Shown here piece after piece: positions 34,362 through 43,932 of a DNA stretch of 64,000 nucleotides; within the stretch, counting starts at the first letter, position 1; each line of letters begins with the position of its first letter. The stretch is from positions 744,001-808,000 of the forward strand of contig CM041196.1 of the NCBI GenBank assembly GCA_023078555.1. Direction: 5' to 3'. The notes under the pieces were generated by a model, which made no database searches, had not been told where the DNA came from, and saw only the letters and a program-made list of their open reading frames with translations. This DNA comes from Ulva prolifera (Eukaryota > Chlorophyta > Ulvophyceae > Ulvales > Ulvaceae). Both the position numbers and the translations under genes were made by a program.

Positions 34362-37063
34362 CTAGACTGTGATGCAGTGGACACCCGCAGGCACAGCACG
34401 CAGCACAGGACCGGCGCCCGCCTGAGTCAGGTTGCATCGCCCCAGCCCCAGCTGCTGCAAGGACCGCATGCGAGGGAGCGACACCGCCAGTGCCTGTGCG
34501 CCAGCATCCCCGAACGAGTTCTGTGTCAGATCCAGGACGCGCAGCATGCTCAGCGCAGGCAGCGTCTCCGCCAGCGTCCGGGCACCGTCCGACCCTACCA
34601 CGTTGCAGGGGAGGTGCACTTCACTCACGCTGGTCATGCATGTAAACGCGGCTGAGAGCCGCTCAGCGCCGGCATTCATCAGCCGCACTGCAAGGCTGAG
34701 GTAGGTCAGCAGAGAGAGGGTCGCCACGCCTCCCACGAGAGCAGCCCCGATGCCGCTCCCTGTTTGATTTCCCTCAAAGTGGCAGCTGATCGTCACAGAG
34801 CGCAAGCCGGTCAGCGTGCAAATGCGGCTCGCAAGCGCATCCGCCCCGACGTCGCTGCATGCCAGCTGCTCAATCTTCAGTTTTGTCAGCGCGCTTACCT
34901 GCCCGAGCGCCGGAGGGGCCCCCTCTCTCTTCATCACGGACATGTTGCCCAGGCACAGCTCACGCAGCTGTGGCAGCGCGGCGAGGCGCGGCGCAAGTAC
35001 AATCAATGAAGGGCCAGAAAGCACCCGACGCTTCTGCGGGTGTGAATCATCCCATGACAGCGCCACCATGTGCAAACGCAGCCACCGCACAAGGCCGCGG
35101 CGCAGCGCATAAATGCCCTCCCCACCCATCTGGCTGTGCCCCAGCTTCAGCACCTCCAGATCCACAGACTCATTGTCAAGCAGCGCCTGCAGCAACTGAC
35201 CCTCAGCTACATCAGTCAGCGTCACCGTCTGCATGGCCACGGACTTCAGCCTTGGCAGGCGGCTGAGGTACCTGGCATGGTGGTGCGTGAAGTCGTTACC
35301 CGACAGGTCGAGCTCCTGCAGCTCCTGGAACTGCTGGTTTGGACAGCCGCGACCATGGCCGAAGAGGTCAAAGCTGTCCGTCAGTCTGCAGTCCTGTAGG
35401 TGTAGGCTGCGCAGCGGCAGCGCCGCAACCGCCGGGGCGAGCACCTTCCACCGGCTGACGCACGCATCGATGTCGATGTACCCGAGGTCGCGCCGCGCGA
35501 GCGAGAGGTGCGTCAGCTCGCACATTTCGTTCAGCGCGCCAGCCAGAGCCTCGGGGGATAGTAGATCTTGCCAGAAATCTTTTCTGATTCCCTCCGTGCC
35601 TTCGCTAAGGTCCAGCGAGCGCAGCATGCACAGCGCAGGGAGGCTGTGCGAAAGCCCCTGCAGCACCGGAGCTGCGCTCGCGTCGCCGCTGAGGTGCAGG
35701 TGCGTCAGGCGGCGCAGGCCGGGCAGAGACATCGCGATCGAGTGATCACTTTGCAGCGTTTTGCAGCTGCCGCCCACAACACGGAGCACCAGCCGCTCCA
35801 GGCGGTCCAGGTGCTCCAGGGGCGCTGACACGTCCCTCAGGGCTGCACAGACAGCTGCATTGTGGCGCCACGGAAGCTTCGAATCCTCAGAGCTGTCCTG
35901 TGGGAGCGTCACGGACAGAGAAAGGGACGTGAGGTGCGTGCTGAGACTCAGTGCGGCACAGCGCAGCACGGCAGCTGCGGCCTCGCTGTCAGCGCAATGG
36001 ACTGTAAGGGATCGGTTCGTGTCGATGGCGGGGTACATTGCACGCAGAACAAGGGGCCGGAGGGGCTCCAGCATCGCGGCCAGCACGGCCTGGAGGCGCT
36101 GGGTGCAGCTTCTAGCGTGGGCGGTGGCGGCGACACCCAGGGGCATGCATTGCCCGCAGCTAGTTCGCACCACAGTCTGTGGCATGGCGGCGAGGACGGT
36201 GCGGAGGACGGTGACTCCGATGTGCTCTGGGACCGACTGTAACGCCTGCACAGTAGCGCCTGTCGGTCTTTGTGTCACTTGCTGGATTGACCGTGTCTAC
36301 AGGGAACAGCGGCTCCATCGCCCGTCTGCTGCTTTACGCTCTGCGATGGATGCCGCCCCCGTATAGAGGGGGCGTTCATAGCATCGATATAGCACAAAAA
36401 ATGTTCCAGCCGCTGAACACGTTCATGCCACAGGTACACAGACTTGCGTATGGCAAATGCGGGCCTGAGTCGTTGGGCATCAGTACGAGTACAGCAAGGC
36501 AGCGGTGTTGGGTACCCGGTTTTGGGTACCGGTCACCAGGCTATATTTTGAGGGCTGATACCCAGGAATCAGATACTCTGAATTGTACTATGTGATCGGG
36601 CCCTGTAAGGATAGGTGCAGGATAGTACATAAGTTGTGCTATGTGATCGGGCCCGGCGGCCCAACACTGCAACACAGGCTGCGCAGAATTGCAATACACT
36701 TCTCTCGGTCCGAAGACCCATCCTGATGAACTTCTGTCCAACCTCATGTAGATCTGGCAAGAGCTGCCCACGACCTCTGCCGGTGCCGAGTACAGCAAGG
36801 CAGCGGTGTGCTTGTGACAACAAGCGGCACACGCGATAATGCGGTGCTATCTGTTGCCGCGTGTATACGCATTCATGGCGGGCGTGGTACAACAGCAAAG
36901 CACAGTAGCGCACCGCTGCCGCGGCAGCGGCGGAGGTATCCCGGATCCACGGCCGGGATTGGCCTGTGGGTGGTCCGGGGTGCAGAGACACCGGGGAGGC
37001 GGCCCGCACCAGGGTGCCACTTGCGCCTGTCAGGGTTGCTGGATCATGCAGGTATTCTGCAGC
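34362..37063 (-). CDS. Leucine-rich repeat protein (ribonuclease-inhibitor-like LRRs)
   Basis: The main exon, 34362-36281, encodes about 639 residues with some sixteen LRR units of the LxxLxLxxN/C kind, for example LRSLDLSEG, LQELDLSGNDF and LRVLDLTQNSFGDAGAQAL. It ends with a stop at 34362. The frame has no ATG before codon 32 (36185) but opens just after an acceptor (ATCCAG) in phase 0. A 54-base phase-0 exon at 37010-37063 (AAEYLHDPATLTGASGTL), bounded by TGCAG and GTGCGG, fits in front of it, so I infer at least one upstream exon and an undefined start. Such proteins usually act as protein-binding scaffolds; the partner is unknown. A TGTAA element, the usual chlorophyte polyadenylation signal, is at about 34055 on the minus strand. 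Confidence 0.68.
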
Positions 37064-38020
37064 CTGCAAAGCCACACGTAAATCAGGTGTATGGGACGCA
37101 TCATTCTTTGCCACGTGGCACACACACCCATACCAGCTCAACACGAACGAGACGGAAATATGACGTTGCTTCGCTCCTGTCACTTCGAACAATTGTAGTT
37201 TAAACTGTATTGAAATATAAGCTGTATGCTCAGCGTTTACGTGCTGTTGATCTGGTACATGCAAGCGTCGTTATATGCAACTGCTGATCTGCTTCCCGTA
37301 GCGGAATCGTTTGAAACGTCACGACGCAAACGGCACCACATAGATTGACATTACATAAAATTGCTGTGAACCGTCGCAGTGTCTGCGCTACCGTGTCCGG
37401 TGCGTCAGATGAGGCCCGCTACGAGCCACCTGCGTAGCTTCCGATTCGCATATGCTCTGCGGTGCCTCATACCTCGTCACAAGGGGCCCGGACAGCAAGC
37501 TACCAACGCAGACTGCCAGGGAGCACACGCATCAAGCATACCAGATTGTTAAGGAGCGCTCGGCTAGGTTGACACCTGTCTACGTTATATGCATGGATGT
37601 GTCCGAAACGAGCCTGGGAGTGCCTCAAGGAGGGGGTTGTGTATTTGTGTATGTGGTTGCAAAGGACAGAGGCGGGGCACGCAACCGGTTCCCGCAGCTG
37701 TGTATGTATGCATGCTGACATAGTCGTATCCCGGCCAACATTAGCGACTTGGAAGTTACGCAACCGCAAGAGGCGTCTAAGTTACATGTTGTGTACTTGT
37801 GTCCACAGGCGGCTCCCAAGTGTGTTCTGTTTTGAGTGTAAAATAAAGCAAATCTAAATTTACTGAGCCGTATCCTAGTCGGCATTGACATCCGAGTAGA
37901 CGGGACCACATGTACCGAGTTTGCAAAAGCATAAACGATTACAGAAGGGTGAAAGGGCGCAGAAAATCACAGAAAGTGACTGTCTTCCGAATCATTGTGC
38001 ACACACACGGCCACAATGCA
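36282..38020. other. Interval upstream of the LRR gene main exon
   Basis: Contains the inferred 54-base exon at 37010-37063 and a repeated CTATGTGATCGGGCCC motif at about 36585 and 36640. The left copy of the retrotransposon target-site duplication is at 38000-38020. Other frames look like noise. Confidence 0.4.
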
Positions 38021-38422
38021 CTCTCTGTCGGGTGACCATCTTCGTTTGCTGTGGACGTGTGACTCGCTCCGCTATTTGCGCGTTCTGGTTCTGGGTCTAG
38101 CACTTCTCGAACCGCAAACTTAGAACGTAATTTTTGTCAAACACTGTCATAGCGTGCCGCAACGGCTTTCTCCTCGCGTTGCGAGCCGAGGGCAGCTACT
38201 GCGCAGCCTTTGGAGCAGCCGCGCGACGACCACCCCTGGTCGACCCGGTCTCTGCCTCGAGTGCCTATCACAGTGTATAAATCATAACTTTATCTTCTTT
38301 TTGTCCTCGACAGCGGGGCCAGTACCCAGTTCCTGGCCTCATACTTTCTGCGGGTGCGGTTGCACCAGGCGAATCCCGCCACCTTGCCCAGACATCGTGT
38401 CTCCACGAATGCTAGAGCGGAA

Positions 38423-41400
38423 ATGCCACAAATTTCGAAGCATTCGTCGAGAAGGCGGACGCCGGAGGACGTACTGCCGTGCCCAGTCTGCGACCGGGAA
38501 CACAAGAAAGGGAGACTAGGCGCGCACTGCCGTGCACAGCATCCCGGCCACGAGTACACACCTGAGCAGCTACGGCTACACAATTGGAGGCCGTGTCCAT
38601 ATTGTCATCTGCCGTTCTCTGAGTACAACGGGGCAATCGCAACGCACGTGGCTCACTGCCACTTTGCCCCAACACCTCTACAGCATCGCAGCAGAAGCAG
38701 AGAACAGCTGATCCCCCAACACCCGCAGCCCGCACCGAGTTCCTCACCAGATGCGCCCCAAACACAGAGCGCGCGGGAGGACCGTTACCGCCACGAGCCG
38801 CCGCATGCGGACGACGCCTTGGTGCACCGAGCGTCGCGCTGCGACCAGGGCGCGCGGGATACCGACCCGCAGTGCCCTGGGGCTACGAGCGGTGACGGAG
38901 GCACCACTGGGCCGCTGGAACAGCCGGCTGCCCGCTCCGACATGGTCCTAGCATCGTATGATGTGCACCAGTGGACCGCGGGCAGCTCGGCTGGCGGCCA
39001 TTCCCCCTCAGGTGACGTCCCGTTACCAGGATCCGCCGCCGATGCCACAATGCATGAGGACAGCCTGCCTGAGCTGCGTAGTGACCCTGCTTCTGGCACT
39101 CACTTGGCCCCAGCACAACACAGACTGGGAGGCACGCGTGGGTCACCGGAGCCCGCACGCGTGGCGATTGACACCCATGCACTGTGGCACACGCAAGGCG
39201 GACAGACGCCGCGGCAGGCCGACCCCACCGCCCCCGCGCTACCAGACCCCATGCACGCGGGGACAGCCCCATCTCCCACCCGTGCGACCGCTGCTCCCCC
39301 GGGAGATCGTCAGCAGCTCCACAGACAGCCGCGCACTGCCCCGTCCGGGGCCGGGGCGATCGTCCCCGACATCGCACGTGCCGAGATCCACAGCGACACC
39401 GCGCGAGACTCACACATGCGGGATGCGGCGGAGCACAGCCTAGTGGACGGCGACCCACCGTCCCCCTCCCCCCAACAGCCGGTGGCCTCCCGCGGCCACG
39501 TTGGCCAGACTGTGCCCTTGGAGGGCAGGAAGGCGTGGTCAGCAGCGGTCGCGGACGCCTGCGAGACTATTGCCGACGCAGCCGAACGTGAACACGCACC
39601 CAGCGTCAACAACGCCCAAGACATCTTGCTCGGGCTGCCAGTGTACGCTCTGGCAGACAAGAAAGCCAGCGATGGCCGAGGCCGCAGAGTGAATGCTCGG
39701 CTGCGTGAGCTGAAATCTCACCGCCGCGAAGCGATGACCCTGGGGGAAGCTGCGAATCTTGATCCGGGTCGCACCCCCACGCCAGCCGTCGCGGACATCG
39801 CTCTAGCAGATCGCATGTATCGCCATTGCTGCAACGGTAACACGAGCAACGCCGCACGCTGCTTACACCAGGACCCCATGATGGATGTTGACGATGGCAC
39901 CGTCAGGCAGCTCCAGGATCTGCACCCACGCGCGCCGCCGCTCGCGGACACCGCTGAGGCCGCCGCGGCGCCGCCAGCGCAGATCGGAGCTGAGCAGTTT
40001 GAGGCTATTCTGCGCAACCTGAAGCGCGGAAAAGCCGCAGGGCCGAGCGGGTGGACGTATGAACACATCCGCTGCGCTGGCCTCCACGACGAGCGCGCGG
40101 GGGAGGCTATCCGGCGGTACATCAACCTCATCCTTGCAGGGCGGATTCCCCACTCGGAGACCCTGCTCGCGTCCCGCCTGATTGCGCTTGAAAAGCCGTC
40201 AGGGGCCCCGCGGCCCATCGCGATCGGCGAGATCTTCATTCGACTGGCCAGCATCTGCGCCCTGGCATGTGTGCCGGACGCCGGCGCTCTGCTGGCCCCC
40301 CTCCAGATCGGCGTCGGCATCCAAGGTGGCGCCGAAATCCCTGGGCATGCCCTGCGGCCAGATTTCGCTGACCCTGCCACGGTCACGGTTTCCACAGACC
40401 TCCAGAATGCCTTCAATGAGATGTCCCGGGAGACGATGAGGACGCAGCTTGCAGAGACTCTGCCACAGCTCCTGCCGTACTTCCACACGGTGTACGGGCG
40501 GGGCAGCCCGCTAGTCGCCGTGCGACCGGACGGCACCACGGCGGAGCTGCGCAGCGAATCGGGGGTGAGACAGGGCGACCCCCTGGGCCCGCTCCTGTTC
40601 GAGCTTGCCTACCTGCCCACCCTGAAGGAAGCACAGGGGCTTGCCCCCAATGCCCTGGTCACATCATGCCACGATGATACATATGTGCAGGGCGACGCGG
40701 AGAGCGTCGTGGCGGCTGCGAATGCCATCCTCTCGCGGCACAAGTGCAACCGCGCAAAAACGGTCGTGTACTGCGCGGACCCTGAGAAGGCGCGCCATGT
40801 GGCGGCGCAGCTGCGGGCCTCGGTGGCCCCGGAGGGGCTCCTTGTGTGCGGCACCCCGCTTGGCACACAGGCATTCGTCGACGCCCACGTGCGGCAGCGC
40901 TGCCAGCGGACTGTGGAGCTCATCGACAAGCTCGTGGGATTGCCGCTGCAGTCCCAGTCGAAGTGGGCGGTCCTGTTCCACTGCCTGCAGAATCGGGAGG
41001 CGCATCTCCTCCGGAACACGCCGTGGACTGCGCTCCGGGAACACCTGCCAGCTGTAGAAGAGGCTACGCTGCGTGGCCTTTGCAGCATTATCGGTGTGTC
41101 TGATTTGACCCCGGCACAGGCCGAGCAGGCCATCCTGCCTCACCGCCATGGCGGCATGGGGCTCCGGCACTACTGCGAGGACGTCGCGGATGCGGCGCGC
41201 ATGTCGTCCGCCGCGCTGGCTCAATGCGCCCTCGCCGACGGTGTCGAACGCGGCATGCCGTTCCGGGGCTGCGCAGCCGTTGAGATGCAGCAAGTGCTCG
41301 ACAGACTCCGTCTGACATGGAGTGTCCACATCCCCGAGATTGCCAACAGTCCCGCGGGCGCTGCGAACTGGGCAGTTGACGAATCGGCAAAGGTGCGGCT

Positions 41401-42895
41401 GACCCAACTGCAGCGCGCGCTCGCCCGGGCAGAGGCTGACGGGCGCAAAGCTGCGGTCTTCCAGGCGCTGCTCGTGGCCACGAATGGCCGCTCCGCCCAG
41501 ATTGCAGCAGGGGCTCGGGCGACGATGGCCCGCCTGCGCAGCTGCATGGGCGCCATCGCGTCGGCGTGGCTCATGGCGCTCCCGGGCCCCGTCACGGGCC
41601 TGTCCGACATGGAGTTCGGCGTATGCGCCCGCTTGAGGCTGGGCGAGGCCCTGCTGCCGAGCCTGAGCGACGACGGTGACTGCCCCTGTGGCCGCAGCGG
41701 GGAGTCCGGCACCCACTCGCTGGTCTGTAAGTCGCTGTGGGGGACTGTGGTCGCCCGCCACAACCTGCTCGTTGAGGCGTGGCGCCGCGTCATCGCGCGC
41801 GGCGGCATCGCCTCCGCGGTGGAACCGCACCTGAGCAGACTCCCGCAAGGCCTCGGCCGTGGCCTCTCGGCACACCCGGCAGCAACCCGCACGTCACCAT
41901 CCACCACGCCCTCACTCGCCCAGGCCTCGGCCGCGCCCGCAACCTCTCATGGCGCCCAGGCTCTGCCCTCCATCTTCCCTGTGGCTGCTCCCGCAAGCAC
42001 TGTCGACGCCGATGCCGCGGTGCTCGGCGCTGTCGTCCTCTGCGCCGCTGCCATCCGCGCGCAGTCGCCCTGCGCCCGCGACGCGGCCGAACCCTGGTCA
42101 GCTCTCCCTGCGACAGCTCAGCCTGTCTCCGACACCTCCCCTGCCTCGGCCGCGCCCGCTCCCTCCCATGGTGCCCAGGCTCCCCCTCCTGTCACGTACG
42201 CAGCTGCTGTCTCTGCCTCAGGGTGTGCTCCTTGTGTCACACCTGCCCCCGACGCCGGCCCGTCCCCCACCCCGGCTGAGCCCGGCGCGGCGCCGACGCC
42301 GGCGCCGGCGGCAGCGGGCGACGAGCGCGACGCCCCTGAGCCTCAACGGCCTCTGGCTGCCGGACGGTGTTCGCGGCGATCGGACAACGCCCGGAGTGCC
42401 CCTTCGGCTCCTCCTCCCCGGTCGCGCAGAGGTGCTCAGCGCGGTGACATTCTCGCGTTCTTCCCTGGCTCGCCGGTGATCGGCGATGTGTGCGTGTCTC
42501 ACCCGCTGGCTGGCTCGAATGTCCGCTCGGCGGCGACCTGTGACGGCGCCGCCGCGGCGCAAGCCGACAAGCGCAAGCGCGACAAATATGGCCGTGCGGG
42601 CTCTGGCGCATTCACCCTGGTGCCACTCTCTCACGAGACGTACGGGAGGATTGGCCCAGCCGCGTTCGCCTTCCTGAACCGGCTTGCCGACCTTGCTGCG
42701 GGTTCGGGCGCCGCCTCCCGGCGGCTGTTCTTGGAGAATGCGATGCGCGACCTGTCCACGACGCTGTGCCGCGCGGTGGCTCGGCAGGTGCATGCCGCTG
42801 CCCCGCTGATGGCGCGTCATTCGGGCAAGGCTGTTTTGACGGGGCTGTCGGTCCCGTCCGATGACCTCACGCCGCTCACGGGCCACCCGGCTTGA
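38423..42895 (+). CDS. Retrotransposon polyprotein: two C2H2 zinc fingers, reverse transcriptase, zinc knuckle, restriction-like endonuclease
   Basis: The first ATG is at 38423, giving 1490 residues; the frame is open from 38354, and the numbering here counts from 38354. Two C2H2 fingers lie at C43/C46/H58/H63 and C81/C84/H98/H103. The reverse transcriptase spans about 540-850, with GKAAGPSGWTYEHI, catalytic D682 in STDLQNAFN, RQGDPLGPLLF, and D774/D775 in CHDD (more usually a ring residue, then ADD). A knuckle C1110-x-C-x8-H-x3-C1125 follows. The nuclease core is RGD (D1365) and GDV (D1378), in the usual D-x12-D spacing, ending with KYGRAG and ETYGRIGPAAFAFLN. Between about 1165 and 1360 lies an Ala/Pro/Ser-rich insert that related elements lack. 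It copies its own RNA into DNA at a nicked target. Confidence 0.88.
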   Translation: MPQISKHSSRRRTPEDVLPCPVCDREHKKGRLGAHCRAQHPGHEYTPEQLRLHNWRPCPYCHLPFSEYNGAIATHVAHCHFAPTPLQHRSRSREQLIPQHPQPAPSSSPDAPQTQSAREDRYRHEPPHADDALVHRASRCDQGARDTDPQCPGATSGDGGTTGPLEQPAARSDMVLASYDVHQWTAGSSAGGHSPSGDVPLPGSAADATMHEDSLPELRSDPASGTHLAPAQHRLGGTRGSPEPARVAIDTHALWHTQGGQTPRQADPTAPALPDPMHAGTAPSPTRATAAPPGDRQQLHRQPRTAPSGAGAIVPDIARAEIHSDTARDSHMRDAAEHSLVDGDPPSPSPQQPVASRGHVGQTVPLEGRKAWSAAVADACETIADAAEREHAPSVNNAQDILLGLPVYALADKKASDGRGRRVNARLRELKSHRREAMTLGEAANLDPGRTPTPAVADIALADRMYRHCCNGNTSNAARCLHQDPMMDVDDGTVRQLQDLHPRAPPLADTAEAAAAPPAQIGAEQFEAILRNLKRGKAAGPSGWTYEHIRCAGLHDERAGEAIRRYINLILAGRIPHSETLLASRLIALEKPSGAPRPIAIGEIFIRLASICALACVPDAGALLAPLQIGVGIQGGAEIPGHALRPDFADPATVTVSTDLQNAFNEMSRETMRTQLAETLPQLLPYFHTVYGRGSPLVAVRPDGTTAELRSESGVRQGDPLGPLLFELAYLPTLKEAQGLAPNALVTSCHDDTYVQGDAESVVAAANAILSRHKCNRAKTVVYCADPEKARHVAAQLRASVAPEGLLVCGTPLGTQAFVDAHVRQRCQRTVELIDKLVGLPLQSQSKWAVLFHCLQNREAHLLRNTPWTALREHLPAVEEATLRGLCSIIGVSDLTPAQAEQAILPHRHGGMGLRHYCEDVADAARMSSAALAQCALADGVERGMPFRGCAAVEMQQVLDRLRLTWSVHIPEIANSPAGAANWAVDESAKVRLTQLQRALARAEADGRKAAVFQALLVATNGRSAQIAAGARATMARLRSCMGAIASAWLMALPGPVTGLSDMEFGVCARLRLGEALLPSLSDDGDCPCGRSGESGTHSLVCKSLWGTVVARHNLLVEAWRRVIARGGIASAVEPHLSRLPQGLGRGLSAHPAATRTSPSTTPSLAQASAAPATSHGAQALPSIFPVAAPASTVDADAAVLGAVVLCAAAIRAQSPCARDAAEPWSALPATAQPVSDTSPASAAPAPSHGAQAPPPVTYAAAVSASGCAPCVTPAPDAGPSPTPAEPGAAPTPAPAAAGDERDAPEPQRPLAAGRCSRRSDNARSAPSAPPPRSRRGAQRGDILAFFPGSPVIGDVCVSHPLAGSNVRSAATCDGAAAAQADKRKRDKYGRAGSGAFTLVPLSHETYGRIGPAAFAFLNRLADLAAGSGAASRRLFLENAMRDLSTTLCRAVARQVHAAAPLMARHSGKAVLTGLSVPSDDLTPLTGHPA
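41850..42430 (+). other. Low-complexity Ala/Pro/Ser insert between zinc knuckle and endonuclease
   Basis: About 190 residues separate EPHLSRLPQGLG from the RGD nuclease core. The insert is rich in APAPS/TSPS/PTPAP and contains two related units, SAAPATSHGAQALP and SAAPAPSHGAQAPP, encoded about 215 bases apart, which points to internal duplication. The frame stays open through all of it. Confidence 0.7.
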
Positions 42896-43455
42896 GCGGC
42901 GCTGCGCGCCCGCCCGGGCTGCGTGGTGGGCAGTTGCCGCTGCGTGTGCGCTCGCAGCCTTGTCCGCTTTATTGTGGTGGCGGCTCGGGCGTGCCGCGTT
43001 TCGCTGGTGTCTTCCCCGTGCGCCTGTGTGTGGCCCGCCGTTGGGGCGCGGCCGGGTGGTTTGGGCGGGCTGGGCTGGCCTCTGGGGGTTGCGGGTGTGG
43101 GTTTGCGGGCGGGCGGGGTGGTGTGCGCGGGCTGGGGTTGGGGGGTTGTCCTGGGGGAGGCGGGGGCCTCCCCGGGCTGGGGGTTGTTGCGGTCTCGCTG
43201 TTCGTTTGCTGGGCGGCCTTGGCTGCTTGTGCTTCCGGGGCTCGTGCGCCTTGCTGTTGGGCGGGGTTCGGGTGGGGTTGGGCGTGTGGGCATGGGCGTG
43301 TGTGTGGCTGTGTTGCCGTGTCGCTGTGTCCGGCGCGGGTGCTGCCGTTGCGTGGGTGTTTTGGTGTGCGCTTCGTGTGACTTGCTGCGTGGTGTGCGTT
43401 TCCCCTGCTTCTTGCTTGCGGTGCTACCTGCCTCGCTTGCTTTGTCCTTGTAACT
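42896..43455 (+). other. GT-rich 3' UTR and tail of the retrotransposon
   Basis: Strand-asymmetric, G- and T-rich sequence that opens long false frames. The last 60 bases (TTTCCCCTGCTT ... GGTGCTACCTGCCTCG ... TTTGTCCTTGTAAC) recur at 51011-51066, 51080-51219 and, inverted, 48168-48208. Such tails are normally what the element's own protein recognises. Confidence 0.7.
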
Positions 43456-43548
43456 CACACACACGGCCACAATGCATTGCAATTGCAGAGCCCAGATCAT
43501 GCAGCAAAAAATGTACTGCAATTGCAGCCAAAATGCAGGGGCGCGCAC

Positions 43549-43749
43549 CTCCGCTGCAGCAGCATGCTGTGAGTTGTGTGCACACTTTGTCCGCGACTTC
43601 ATTCGGAGTCCGCTGCGTCCGTTGCTGTGCATCCCAGCGGGGGCTTTCTTCGCGGGTGGCGCACTCAGCGGGTATTCTGGGAAGAGGGCATGTGCCAAGA
43701 GCTCGCTCGCTTCTGCCAGGGTGGTTGGATCATCCAAATAGTCTGCAGC
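43549..43749 (-). CDS. Single exon of a protein related to the LRR gene's 5' exon
   Basis: A 201-base exon bounded by TGCAG and GTGCGC, phase 0 at both ends. It starts AADYLDDPTTLAEASELLAH. The first 45 bases closely match the exon at 37010-37063 (AAEYLHDPATLTGAS), and both are on the minus strand. It may be an upstream exon of the LRR gene or of a neighbouring paralogue. The retrotransposon inserted 93 bases downstream of it, in the presumed intron. No other exons were placed. Confidence 0.45.
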
Positions 43750-43888
43750 CTGCATGGCCAGCACATGGGAGGAATGCACGAGAAACTCTGCTCCCTGTCA
43801 ATTGTGCCGGAAGGTTGCTTCGACGGTGGCTTTATCTGCTAGTATGGGCTGAATGCCGGCTAGCTATACATAGCGCCACCGAATTCTA

Positions 43889-43932
43889 CTGGCTGCAGAA
43901 TTCTGATATCAACTTCAGAATTCTGCAGCCAG
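43889..43932. repeat. Perfect inverted repeat, 18-bp arms and 8-base loop
   Basis: Left arm 43889-43906 (CTGGCTGCAGAATTCTGA) and right arm 43915-43932 are exact reverse complements, with loop TATCAACT. No T-run follows to suggest a terminator, and none is expected in a nuclear genome. Confidence 0.85.

Larger units (their letters stand above)
38000..43476 (+). mobile_element. Complete non-LTR retrotransposon of the restriction-like-endonuclease class (R2-like)
   Basis: The element spans about 38021-43455 (5.4 kb). It is flanked by an identical 21-base direct repeat (38000-38020 and 43456-43476) ending GGCCACAATGCA, read as the target-site duplication. It has a 5' UTR of about 400 bases, one intact ORF, and a GT-rich 3' UTR of 560 bases ending TTTGTCCTTGTAACT. 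There is no poly(A) tail. The architecture (N-terminal zinc fingers, RT, zinc knuckle, C-terminal nuclease) is that of R2/NeSL-type elements. The 21-base duplication is outside any rDNA seen here, so insertion does not look rDNA-specific. The intact frame and unbroken duplication suggest recent movement. Confidence 0.85.

Noticed and set aside
41779-42279. Alternative frame over the low-complexity insert, considered as evidence of a frameshift in the retrotransposon
   Set aside because: The main frame continues to an intact nuclease core, so no frameshift is needed.
42817-43779. 320-codon minus-strand frame opposite the retrotransposon tail
   Set aside because: Most of it is the reverse of the GT-rich UTR. 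Only the 43549-43749 part has splice and homology support and is kept.
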